From Candidatus Cloacimonadota bacterium (lineage in GTDB: Bacteria; Cloacimonadota; Cloacimonadia; Cloacimonadales; Cloacimonadaceae): 7,961 nucleotides of DNA. The translations under genes and the position numbers were made by a program. Positions 1 through 7,525 of this stretch are shown piece after piece (position 1 is the stretch's first letter; each line of letters opens with the position of its first letter). A model generated the notes under the pieces. It did not search any database, was not told the DNA's origin, and saw only the letters and a list, made by a program, of their open reading frames with translations. The stretch is from the NCBI GenBank assembly GCA_023230025.1, contig JALNYD010000120.1, positions 1-7,961 of the forward strand, in the 5' to 3' direction.

Positions 1-132
1 GATTCCGGTATGATTTGTGTTTGGAGTCCAATCCAGGGTAATACTTACTTTCTGAAGCTCTTGGGGAGCCCTTTTGCATGAGATCAGCAAGCCTGAGACC
101 AGTATCAGTGAAATGATTAATAGTTTCTTCAT
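1..132 (-). CDS. ThiY-like (NMT1/THI5 family) substrate-binding lipoprotein, N-terminal part, cut by window edge
   Basis: Only the first 44 codons lie in the window. The reading begins MKKLLIISLILVSGLLISC, a lipoprotein signal peptide: two Lys, a hydrophobic core, and a lipobox LISC with the acylated Cys at residue 19. After a short linker it reads VSITLDWTPNTNHTGI (residues 29-44). The LDWTPNTNHTG motif is the known N-terminal signature of periplasmic binding proteins of the NMT1/THI5 family, such as ThiY, which deliver pyrimidine precursors of thiamine to an ABC transporter. A lipid-anchored binding protein facing the periplasm is therefore expected. The start is supported by an AAGGAG Shine-Dalgarno sequence seven bases upstream. 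It lies 27 bases after the xer stop with no terminator between, so it may be the last visible gene of the operon. The exact ligand is inference, and other members of this fold bind sulfonates or related compounds. Confidence 0.8.
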   Translation of the reverse strand, partial: MKKLLIISLILVSGLLISCKRAPQELQKVSITLDWTPNTNHTGI

Positions 133-139
133 TATCTAT

Positions 140-145
140 CTCCTT
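140..145 (-). promoter_or_regulatory. Shine-Dalgarno site of the ThiY-like lipoprotein gene
   Basis: Read on the minus strand this is AAGGAG, with seven bases before the ATG at 132-130. It fixes the start of a gene that is otherwise visible only as a short fragment. Confidence 0.7.
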
Positions 146-159
146 ATGATTATACGGGA

Positions 160-1092
160 TTAGGCACGAGGATGGTATTGGCGATGGGTTTCCAATAGCC
201 AGCGCATATCCACGTGGGTATAAATCTGAGTGGTATTGATGCTTGAATGGCCCAAAAGTGATTGCACTATCCGCAGATTTACGCCAGCTTCCAGCAAGTG
301 TGTAGCGAAAGAGTGACGAAAGGTGTGCGGGCTGACGTCCTGTTTGATGCCGGCTTCAAGGCAGGCCTTTTGCAGGATTTTCCAGAAACCCATGCGGGAT
401 AGTTGCTTTCCAAAGCGATTGAGAAAGAGGATGTCAGTTTGTTGAAACTTCATCAGGATCGGGCGGTGAAGATTCAGGTATTGTTGCATCAGTGGTTCCA
501 GAGCTGCGTGGTAAGGCACATAGCGCTGTTTGCTGCCTTTCCCGTGTACCAGTATCATACGTTGCTCAAGGCGCAAATCATGAATGGACAACTTCAGCAG
601 CTCAGATATACGCATCCCGGTGGCATAGAGCAGCTCCATCATCACTTTATTGCGAAAGCTGAGGCTGTCATGTACAGGGAGGCTGTCCAGAAGCTTATTC
701 ATCACAGAAACTGATAGTGTGTCTGGAAGATGCTGACCAATCTTGATTTGGGGAACCAGATCAAAATCCACATGCATGGGCAGATCATTTTCAGCCAGGT
801 AGCTAAAGAACTGCTTGATGGCTACTCTTTTGCGGGCGATTGAAGTATCCTGCAACCCCAGTTCCTGCAGAGCCAGGAGGTATTCCACGATGTGTTCAGC
901 GGATAGACTTTCAGTGCTTTTACCGTTGTAATAACCAAAGAAATCCTGCAGATCTCGTTCATAGGCTTCAATGCTATTTGCTGCCATACCGCGCTCAACT
1001 TTCAAATGATAGAGAAAGCTGCCCAGCAGAGCTTTGGTTGGGGGATCAATCTCCGCTTTGATAATTTGGAGTTTCTTTGGTAATGCGCACAT
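160..1092 (-). CDS. xerD: XerC/XerD-type tyrosine recombinase
   Basis: A full-length (310 aa) site-specific recombinase of the kind that resolves chromosome dimers at dif during division. The N-terminal SAM-like core-binding domain covers about residues 18-105, and the catalytic domain about 125-305. All six catalytic residues are present: R161 (ATGMRISEL), K185 (HGKGSKQR), H256 and R259 (SPHTFRHSFATH), H282 (LLGHSS) and nucleophile Y291 (TQIYTHV). Their spacing matches E. coli XerD almost exactly (R to K 24, H to R 3, R to H 23, H to Y 9), so it should be active. XerC and XerD are hard to tell apart from one sequence, so the symbol is tentative. The ATG lies inside the end of guaB (47-nt overlap). 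The AAGGA at 1107-1111 is 14 bases upstream, which is far, so translation may depend on coupling to guaB, or the true start may be a downstream non-ATG codon. The first 15 or so residues are extra compared with E. coli XerD. No mobile-element context is seen. Confidence 0.93.
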   Translation of the reverse strand: MCALPKKLQIIKAEIDPPTKALLGSFLYHLKVERGMAANSIEAYERDLQDFFGYYNGKSTESLSAEHIVEYLLALQELGLQDTSIARKRVAIKQFFSYLAENDLPMHVDFDLVPQIKIGQHLPDTLSVSVMNKLLDSLPVHDSLSFRNKVMMELLYATGMRISELLKLSIHDLRLEQRMILVHGKGSKQRYVPYHAALEPLMQQYLNLHRPILMKFQQTDILFLNRFGKQLSRMGFWKILQKACLEAGIKQDVSPHTFRHSFATHLLEAGVNLRIVQSLLGHSSINTTQIYTHVDMRWLLETHRQYHPRA

Positions 1093-2500
1093 CGTGGGGA
1101 TGAGATTCCTTCAAACCAGCTGAAGTGATTTCCACAAATTCAGCATTCTGTTTCAACAACAACAGGTTTTGGGCACCAACGTAACCCATACCGCTTCGCA
1201 AGCCGCCGATCAGCTGATAGATATAGTCTTTGAGAGGCCCCTTGTAGGGAACCATTCCTTCAATGCCTTCTGCCACCAGTTTGTTGGTTTCAGAGGTGCT
1301 TTGGAAATAGCGGTCCTTACTGCCACATTGCATTGCACCGATAGAACCCATTCCCCGATAGCTTTTGAACCTGCGTCCATTGTAAATAATCGATTCTCCG
1401 GGGCTTTCATCACAACCTGCAAACAGCGAGCCGATCATCACTGCTCCGGCACCTCCGGCAATGGCTTTGACTATATCTCCAGAAAACTTGATGCCGCCAT
1501 CTGCTATGACTGCAATGCCGGATTTATCAGCTTCTTCGGCGCAATCCATTATCGCTGAAAGCTGTGGAACTCCAATTCCTGCCACCACCCGGGTGGTACA
1601 AATTGAACCCGGACCAATGCCGACCTTCACTGCATCAGCGCCATTATCAATCAGATACCGGCAGGCTTTGGCGGTTGCTACGTTGCCGGCTAGGATTTCC
1701 GTGTTTACGGAAGCCTTGACCTTTTGCAGAGCATCATGAATGTGAATATGGTGTCCATGGGCAGTGTCAATCACGATCAAATCAACTCCTGCCAGAGCGA
1801 GAGCTTGAGCGCGTTCCAGGAAATCTCCAGTTACTCCGATTGCAGCTCCAACCAGCAGTCTGTTTTTTGTGTCCTGCACAGCATTGGGATAGTTCTCACG
1901 TTTCAGAATATCACGTACAGTGATCATGCCCTTCAAAATGTTGTTGGTATCAGTAATCAGCAGTTTCTCAATGCGATTCTTTTGTAACAGGGCGATAGCC
2001 TCATCCCAGGAGACATTTTCTGGAGCTGTGATCAGGCGTTGCTGAGGAGTCATCAGATCCTTGACCAGGCGGCTGAGGTCAGTCTCAAAACGAATATCAC
2101 GGTTTGTAAGAATACCTACCAATCTTCCATTCTCTACTACAGGGAATCCCCCTACCCGATAGCGCTGTTTCATCTCCAATACATAGGCCAGGTTGTCTTC
2201 GGGAGACAGAGTATAAGGATGTGACACCACTCCGCTTTCAGCTCGCTTGACCCGTAGCACTTGTTGGGATTGCTCTTCAATGCTCATGTTTTTATGAATG
2301 ATGCCAATCCCTCCTTCGCGCGCAATAGCAATTGCAGTATCCGCTTCTGTTACAGTATCCATCGCGGCAGAGAGGAGAGGGATCTTCAAGCTTAGTTTCC
2401 TGGTTATGGAAGTGCTGAGATTCACCGTATTTGGCAATACTTGGGAGTGTTGGGGGACTAGTAGTACATCATCAAAGGTATAGGACTTTTTGATCTTCAT
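1046..2500 (-). CDS. guaB: Inosine-5'-monophosphate dehydrogenase
   Basis: This cytoplasmic enzyme oxidises IMP to XMP with NAD+, the committed step to GMP. The length (484 aa) is typical of bacterial GuaB. Visible motifs in order are: the N-terminal YTFDDVLLVPQHS (7-19); two CBS domains inserted in the barrel (about 92-205, containing VGILTNRDIRF and KGMITVRDIL); an NAD/IMP-binding DTAHGH (245-250); the catalytic loop GPGSICTTR with Cys301; the phosphate-binding ADGGIK (333-338); the flap YRGMGSIGAM (381-390) followed by the Arg397-Tyr398 pair; EGIEGMVPYKG (411-421); and the C-terminal KESHPHDVRITKETPNY. Nothing essential is missing. The start is the only sensible ATG, with GGAG at 2506-2509. 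It begins 21 bases after the TPR gene stop and its 3' end overlaps xer, so it looks co-transcribed with both. The presence of the CBS pair suggests nucleotide feedback on the enzyme. Confidence 0.98.
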   Translation of the reverse strand: MKIKKSYTFDDVLLVPQHSQVLPNTVNLSTSITRKLSLKIPLLSAAMDTVTEADTAIAIAREGGIGIIHKNMSIEEQSQQVLRVKRAESGVVSHPYTLSPEDNLAYVLEMKQRYRVGGFPVVENGRLVGILTNRDIRFETDLSRLVKDLMTPQQRLITAPENVSWDEAIALLQKNRIEKLLITDTNNILKGMITVRDILKRENYPNAVQDTKNRLLVGAAIGVTGDFLERAQALALAGVDLIVIDTAHGHHIHIHDALQKVKASVNTEILAGNVATAKACRYLIDNGADAVKVGIGPGSICTTRVVAGIGVPQLSAIMDCAEEADKSGIAVIADGGIKFSGDIVKAIAGGAGAVMIGSLFAGCDESPGESIIYNGRRFKSYRGMGSIGAMQCGSKDRYFQSTSETNKLVAEGIEGMVPYKGPLKDYIYQLIGGLRSGMGYVGAQNLLLLKQNAEFVEITSAGLKESHPHDVRITKETPNYQSGD

Positions 2501-2521
2501 TATAGCTCCATCGATAAGTAT

Positions 2522-4243
2522 CTAAAGACTAATGCGTGAGTTTGCCACTCGCGCGATAACTTGTCTGAATCCAGGTGAAAAAATACTGTTTGGCTTACTT
2601 TTCAAAAAGTTACGGGCCAGCTCCAATTCTTCCTGTGCATCTGCCATCAGTGCCAGACGCAGATAGGATGCATATTCTGCAGCAAGAGCATCCTGAAACT
2701 CATGTTCCAGAATATTCCGGGCTCGCTCAAAATCACCAAAACCAATGGCCCATTCCACTGCCAATAACAAGAGCTCCTCATCCTGGTTCGAGGAAAATAC
2801 CACTTGAAGACTGTCGATGCCTTCTGGTCTCATTTGCTGTAGAAGGGTGATAGCGGAAGCGAAGCTCTTCTGCTGTTCCGGTTGCATATTTATGCTAAGC
2901 ATGTTTAAATAGATGATATCATTGGCGTTTTCATCCCCAGGGTGCTTCAGCATATACTCGTTCATCAGCGAATCAGCAGCGGCCGTATCATTTTGCAGGA
3001 ATCGGGAAAGGAAGCGCAGATAATCCCTTTTGGCGATTAGCGGAGCCTGGCTGATGCTGTTCAGCTTCGCTTCAGCGATTTGATATTCACCACTGATTAC
3101 ATGCAATTTGGCAAGATCCAGATCCAATTCATCACGCTCAATCAATTGTGCTGTGAAGCTCCTTGCCTCTTCCATCAGCGATTTAACTGTGTTGATATCC
3201 TCACCTCTGGCCAGGGAAGTTTCTGCAATCAGTTTACGGATTTGGACATGAAGACGGTTGCGTTGATTGGCTGGACTTTGTTTCCAATAGGGATCCCGCA
3301 GCATATTTTGTAACACGAGGCTGCAGGAATCGTATTCAGCTTGTTCATAAAACATCCTGGCTACTTCAAAATGATAGCTGAGTCTCTGGAAGGGCTGGGG
3401 ATTAGCATTCCCAAGATGCCTGTAGGCAGGCAGAGCAACATCATAGTTCTTCAAGCGCATCTGCTCCAGGGCAAAATCCCGCAGATAGGTTTCAGGCAGG
3501 GATTTGTAGATCTCCAGAGCTCGCGGATAATCCCTGATGCTTACCAGGGCATTGGCATAAAGCTCATTCATGATAGGAGTATTGTAGTTCTGAGAAGCAG
3601 TGGCAATCTCTGATATCAGAGTGCTATCGGCCAGAACAATTGTTTTGATCTGGTTTTTCACATAGTGGTTTACATTGCTGGCAGAGCTCATGTACAGCAA
3701 GTATTCTCTAAGAGCCTTAGGGGGATTTTGAGCCTGCATTGCAGCATTGGCAATTTCCAGGCTGAAAAGGTTGCGATCAATCTTAGCACGGGCTCTTTCG
3801 TATAGTTCGATTGCCAGATCATAGAAATTACGCCGCTCGTAGTAATTTGCGATCAGGCGATACTTGCTGGCATCGGTTGTATGCAAACTCAGGTAGGCAT
3901 CAGTTTCTGCTCTCGCTTCGTCCATCTTGCCCTGCATAAGCAGCAACTGGATGCGCTGCTCGCTATATGTGGTTTGAGGAAGCATTCTTTGATATTGATT
4001 CAACAGATTTTCTGCTTTCTCGCCGTTATTCAGATTCAGGTATATCTGCATCAATTGAAGAATCGTATTCAAATCGTTGGGATACTTCTCCAGAATCTGC
4101 AAAAATATGGTTTCAGCCTGATTATACTGCCGTTGCACCATCATCTGATTGGCTTGCTGGCTCAGGATCTGTTTCTCGTCATATTGGGAGAACAAGGATA
4201 GCACCATAGCAAGAGCCAAAACACACAGAAAGATCTTCTTCAT
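2522..4243 (-). CDS. Exported tetratricopeptide-repeat (TPR) protein
   Basis: A 573-aa protein starting MKKIFLCVLALAMVLSLFSQ, a clear Sec signal peptide with cleavage likely near residue 19-20. There is no lipobox Cys, so a soluble periplasmic location is inferred. Nearly all the rest is paired amphipathic helices. The best TPR units are about residues 25-58 (ANQMMVQRQYNQAETIFLQI, then EKYPND), 59-90, 126-156 (YYERRNFYDLAIELYERA) and 225-250. More degenerate repeats follow at 255-315, 372-400 and 485-550. No enzymatic motif is seen, so a scaffold or protein-interaction role is likely. Its ATG overlaps the stop of the DUF4175-like gene as ATGA (4240-4243), with AAGGAG at 4251-4256. The two are therefore translationally coupled and probably act together in the envelope. 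TPR proteins are known neighbours of BatA-type and DUF4175-type genes in Bacteroidetes-like genomes, but the function is not established here. Confidence 0.9.
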   Translation of the reverse strand: MKKIFLCVLALAMVLSLFSQYDEKQILSQQANQMMVQRQYNQAETIFLQILEKYPNDLNTILQLMQIYLNLNNGEKAENLLNQYQRMLPQTTYSEQRIQLLLMQGKMDEARAETDAYLSLHTTDASKYRLIANYYERRNFYDLAIELYERARAKIDRNLFSLEIANAAMQAQNPPKALREYLLYMSSASNVNHYVKNQIKTIVLADSTLISEIATASQNYNTPIMNELYANALVSIRDYPRALEIYKSLPETYLRDFALEQMRLKNYDVALPAYRHLGNANPQPFQRLSYHFEVARMFYEQAEYDSCSLVLQNMLRDPYWKQSPANQRNRLHVQIRKLIAETSLARGEDINTVKSLMEEARSFTAQLIERDELDLDLAKLHVISGEYQIAEAKLNSISQAPLIAKRDYLRFLSRFLQNDTAAADSLMNEYMLKHPGDENANDIIYLNMLSINMQPEQQKSFASAITLLQQMRPEGIDSLQVVFSSNQDEELLLLAVEWAIGFGDFERARNILEHEFQDALAAEYASYLRLALMADAQEELELARNFLKSKPNSIFSPGFRQVIARVANSRISL

Positions 4244-7200
4244 TGTCCAGCTCCTTGTTGGAGCAGCTTCAGGTATTCCATAATCAGTTGCTGATATTCT
4301 CTGGGATAGCTTTTAAAGCCTTCTTCCAGAAGCGTGGCACGGCGTAAGGATTCATAGTCAATACCGGATAAACCGGGAGAAACGGGCAAACCACTGGCCT
4401 GCTCCGCCTGTCTGCGTTCGCTGGTATCACGCTTGTTGATTGATTTTTGAGCATCCAGCAATCGACTGAGGATGTTTTCCTGGCGCTTCATCAGGTCAGG
4501 ATTGAATTGATTTTGACGCATTTGTCGCGCAACTGCTTCAGCTTCGTCAATGATCTGCTTGATTGCATTGCCCTGTTTCTGAGCATCGGGATTATTCTGC
4601 AAGGCGCGTTTGAGATTCTCCGCCATCCGTTCCTGATCCGAGGCTAATTTGCCAATCTGATCTCGCATGGCTCCATCCATTCTGCCTCCCTGGGCTTGCA
4701 TCTGCATCATAAGCTGCTCCGTAAGCATATTCATTGCCATTTGCTCTTGTCCCATCTGCTCCAGCATCTGCATCATGGATTGCATTCCACCGCCACCACC
4801 TCCGGATGAGGAGTTCTGAAGAGCCAGCATCAGATCATAAACCATCAGGTTCAGGCCTGATTGGAGGGTATCCAACTGCTTCTTGATGCTGGGAGTATAG
4901 CTTTGGCCAAGAGTGCCAAAGATCTCCCGGTAAGCCTTGTTTGTCTCCGTCAGATCAATGAAAAACTTGGGAGGGATGACCATGCTTACCTGGGGCTTGC
5001 TGAACAGCTTGTTCAGAGATATTTGCATTCCTTCATAACCGGAAATCAGATCCGGAACGATGGGATAGGGATTGTTTTCATATCTGGATTTTGTGCTTTC
5101 GTGTTGTTTGGAGAAGATCAAAAGCTCCCGGATGGCCAGTTCTATTGCTTGAACAACCTCCATCTGAGCACCCGAACTCATGGATTCCTTCATTTGAGCA
5201 AGTTTTAAAGAGAACCGGCGCATCTTCTCCATAGCCTGGGATTGAGCTTGTTGGGCTTTACTGCGCTGGTTTTGCTGGAGAGAGTTCTGACTCTGTTGCA
5301 TATCCTGCTTGGTGTTGCTCTGGTTCATATCCTGCATTAGATCATCAAGCTTTTGGGAGGCATCGGGATCTTTGGCCAGCATATCCTCGAGTTTTTGCAA
5401 CTCTTCTTCCAGAGTGTTATACTTCTCTTGAATCTGGGCCTGGTCTTCGGCCAGCTTTTGTGGATTCTGATTGGCTTCGGCAGTCTTATCATGCAGAGCT
5501 TTCTGCATCTTTTCCATTTCTTCCGAAATCTGCAGAGCTTTTTGTACAGCCTGTTCATTCTTGATGCTTTCCAGCAAAGCCAAGGTCTGTTCTATCTTCT
5601 GGGCAAAATCCTCCATGGAAAACTTGAAGTCCTCCATGGCTTTTTTGAGTGCTTCAGCCGAGACGTTTTGCATGTTTTCTTCAAGCTTTCGCATGGCTTC
5701 CATTAGTTCATCAGTGGCAATCTCCTGCATCAATTCCTGAATCTTCATCATCTTCTGCAAAGTGTCCTGCGAGAGAGTGCTATTGGCCTGCATTTTATTG
5801 ATCAGATCGTTGTAGTTTTCAGCTATGCTTTCTACTTGTTGGGACAGTTCCTCCTGCTTTTCCAGAATGTTTTGAAGTTCCTGCTTATCTTCCCATTGCA
5901 GTTGGGGATCCTTGAGGACTTCCCGGCGCTTCTCCTCAAAACGTTCCTGTAGTTCCTGACTCTTCTCAAGGCTGCTGCTCAGTTCATCCTTCTTGAGTTG
6001 ATCCTGCTGTTCGATCTCGGCATAAATCTCTTCAATGGAGGGGAATCGAGCCCGATACTTCGCACTTGAGGCTTTTTGGGGAACTGGGGCATTATCATAG
6101 ATCTCAGCCCAATAGGTTACCACATCCCCCGGGAACAAATCCAGATCTTTGAGATCCCAGAGATAGTCAGTGTTTAAAAGCTTGCTGCGAATAACGCTTT
6201 GTATCCCATGGCTATGAGCCGCGTCATTATTGATCTGATAATGCAGGCTCATATTTGCCAGGCCAAAATCGTCATCGGCACTGATGATTAGCGGCAAGAG
6301 CAGGTCTTGATTCAGGTTGAGATCCTGGCCAGGGAAGATAATCCTGATTTGCGGAGGGTTATCAGGAATAACTCTGATGTACTTTTCTTCTGGTCGGGAA
6401 ACCCTGCCCAAAACATCTTCAAGTTCCAAATACCAGCTCCGATTTGAACTAACAGACATCTGGGTGATAAACTGAGTCTGAGAACTGGCTGTGAGCTCTT
6501 TCCGAGAGGCATCTTCAAAGATCATGGTAGCACGCTTGACAGGAATATTGCTTTGAATCCCCAAGTGTACCAATGTACCTGAATATGCCTCAATATTGCC
6601 ATAGCTGAGACTATCCGTATAAGCGGGGAGTCCGGTATAGGATGGATAGGAATAGCTTACATTCCAGCGGCGAACGATTGGTTCATCCAGGACAGTGATC
6701 CGATAAACCGGGCTTTTGGCAACTTGGTTTTCTGCATAGTATTCAATGCTGCTTTCCAAACGATTGAAAAGATAGCTGTTTTGGTTTAGACCCAGTTCAC
6801 GCCAGCTTTCCGCAAAGCGATAGTAGAGACGATGGTTCAGCCGTGGATCAGGCGTTTCGATCCGGATCAGCACTTGTTGGTTTTTTCCCACTGTCAGATT
6901 ACCGGGGCTTAGACTGATGTCCTTTTTATAAACAATCTCAGGAGGGCGATTGCTGTAGAACTGCGGGAATGATGTTTTAAAATCCGTCCAGAAGAAGCCC
7001 CAATATCCCAGAATACCCAATACCATAAAGCACATTGAATAGCCCAGGATGGCATTCAATGTCTTGGGCAAAGTATAGAGATTGGCACCGATCTGAGCTT
7101 CAGCCGCAGCTATCAATGCTCCGCTAACTTCGGTTTCACCATCCCGTTGGTGGATTTCATAAGCATTCTGATACAGATCGTCCCCAGAACCTTGCCGGGC

Positions 7201-7467
7201 ATCAAGATAGCGTGCCACCTGAAAGTGGTCCCAGAAGTTCCTGTATCCTTGCCAGAGCAGATATATAATTGATAACGCCAAAGCAGAACGGATGGCGATG
7301 TTGATATAGATCAAAGCTGGTGAATAGGCTGAAAGGATCTGCCAGAGCACGAAGTATAGATGTAGGCCTCCGATGAAAAGCACGATGCTTCCCAAGATAG
7401 CTCGAATGGCTATGCCTATGTTGATCCGTGTTTTATAGTGATCCAATTGCTTGTGGAATCTGTGCAT
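4240..7467 (-). CDS. Large membrane-anchored DUF4175-like, Gln/Met-rich coiled-coil protein
   Basis: This protein has 1075 aa from the chosen ATG. Residues 16-42, 51-72 and 137-160 are hydrophobic and probably three membrane helices. About 175-475 is a beta-rich region resembling successive Ig-like domains, with ISADDDFGLANMSLHYQI (395-412), a motif typical of this family. About 480-760 is a long Glu/Gln/Lys/Met coiled coil. It is followed by a helical block (760-885), SSS plus six Gly (886-894), a Met/Gln-rich stretch (895-930), a second helical segment, and the C-terminal YPREYQQLIMEYLKLL. The layout matches the DUF4175-type proteins often found beside MoxR/BatA genes in Bacteroidetes-like genomes. 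No catalytic site is seen, so a structural or assembly role in the envelope is inference. The frame stays open to an ATG at 7632, but those 55 extra residues come from the 38-bp repeat array. The ATG at 7467 has AAGGGAG nine bases upstream and lies below a TTGACA box, so it is preferred. The 3' end overlaps the TPR gene by ATGA. Confidence 0.82.
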   Translation of the reverse strand: MHRFHKQLDHYKTRINIGIAIRAILGSIVLFIGGLHLYFVLWQILSAYSPALIYINIAIRSALALSIIYLLWQGYRNFWDHFQVARYLDARQGSGDDLYQNAYEIHQRDGETEVSGALIAAAEAQIGANLYTLPKTLNAILGYSMCFMVLGILGYWGFFWTDFKTSFPQFYSNRPPEIVYKKDISLSPGNLTVGKNQQVLIRIETPDPRLNHRLYYRFAESWRELGLNQNSYLFNRLESSIEYYAENQVAKSPVYRITVLDEPIVRRWNVSYSYPSYTGLPAYTDSLSYGNIEAYSGTLVHLGIQSNIPVKRATMIFEDASRKELTASSQTQFITQMSVSSNRSWYLELEDVLGRVSRPEEKYIRVIPDNPPQIRIIFPGQDLNLNQDLLLPLIISADDDFGLANMSLHYQINNDAAHSHGIQSVIRSKLLNTDYLWDLKDLDLFPGDVVTYWAEIYDNAPVPQKASSAKYRARFPSIEEIYAEIEQQDQLKKDELSSSLEKSQELQERFEEKRREVLKDPQLQWEDKQELQNILEKQEELSQQVESIAENYNDLINKMQANSTLSQDTLQKMMKIQELMQEIATDELMEAMRKLEENMQNVSAEALKKAMEDFKFSMEDFAQKIEQTLALLESIKNEQAVQKALQISEEMEKMQKALHDKTAEANQNPQKLAEDQAQIQEKYNTLEEELQKLEDMLAKDPDASQKLDDLMQDMNQSNTKQDMQQSQNSLQQNQRSKAQQAQSQAMEKMRRFSLKLAQMKESMSSGAQMEVVQAIELAIRELLIFSKQHESTKSRYENNPYPIVPDLISGYEGMQISLNKLFSKPQVSMVIPPKFFIDLTETNKAYREIFGTLGQSYTPSIKKQLDTLQSGLNLMVYDLMLALQNSSSGGGGGGMQSMMQMLEQMGQEQMAMNMLTEQLMMQMQAQGGRMDGAMRDQIGKLASDQERMAENLKRALQNNPDAQKQGNAIKQIIDEAEAVARQMRQNQFNPDLMKRQENILSRLLDAQKSINKRDTSERRQAEQASGLPVSPGLSGIDYESLRRATLLEEGFKSYPREYQQLIMEYLKLLQQGAGQ

Positions 7468-7476
7468 CTGGTGTTT

Positions 7477-7483
7477 CTCCCTT
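7477..7483 (-). promoter_or_regulatory. Shine-Dalgarno site that decides the DUF4175-like start
   Basis: The minus strand reads AAGGGAG nine bases before the ATG at 7467-7465. The upstream in-frame ATG at 7632 lies inside a repeat unit whose sequence recurs every 38 bp, so it has no gene-specific ribosome site. This supports the shorter protein. Confidence 0.7.
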
Positions 7484-7492
7484 AATTGATCT

Positions 7493-7521
7493 AAAACATT
7501 CTGAAGTGGCTTTTGTGTCAA
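7493..7521 (-). promoter_or_regulatory. Candidate sigma-70-type promoter of the five-gene set
   Basis: On the minus strand a perfect TTGACA (7521-7516) is followed, after a 17-base spacer, by TGTTTT (7498-7493). That is only a 3 of 6 match to a -10 box; other alignments (for example TTAGAT at 7494-7489) are no better and are too far. Transcription would start near 7486, just above the AAGGGAG site, giving a leader of about 20 bases. The box sits five bases outside the repeat array, so the array would be upstream of the transcript. The weak -10 keeps confidence low to moderate. Confidence 0.42.
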
Positions 7522-7525
7522 GTAC

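Noticed and set aside
149..154. TATAAT on the minus strand in the xer-lipoprotein gap, as a promoter for the lipoprotein
   Set aside because: The hexamer is perfect, but the 17-base-spaced -35 position reads TACCAT, and a start from it would fall inside the Shine-Dalgarno site.
403..714. Plus-strand ORFs opposite xer, guaB, the TPR gene and the DUF4175-like gene
   Set aside because: They lie entirely opposite well-supported genes, have no recognisable domain, and show composition expected of antisense shadows.
160..1092. Integrase of a mobile element
   Set aside because: Length, catalytic spacing and position among housekeeping genes fit the chromosomal Xer family. No attachment-site repeats or mobile-element genes are seen.
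5337..5558. Alternative minus-strand frame inside the coiled-coil region
   Set aside because: The Lys/Arg-rich product is the frame-shifted reading of Gln/Glu/Lys codons of the coiled coil. There is no ribosome site.
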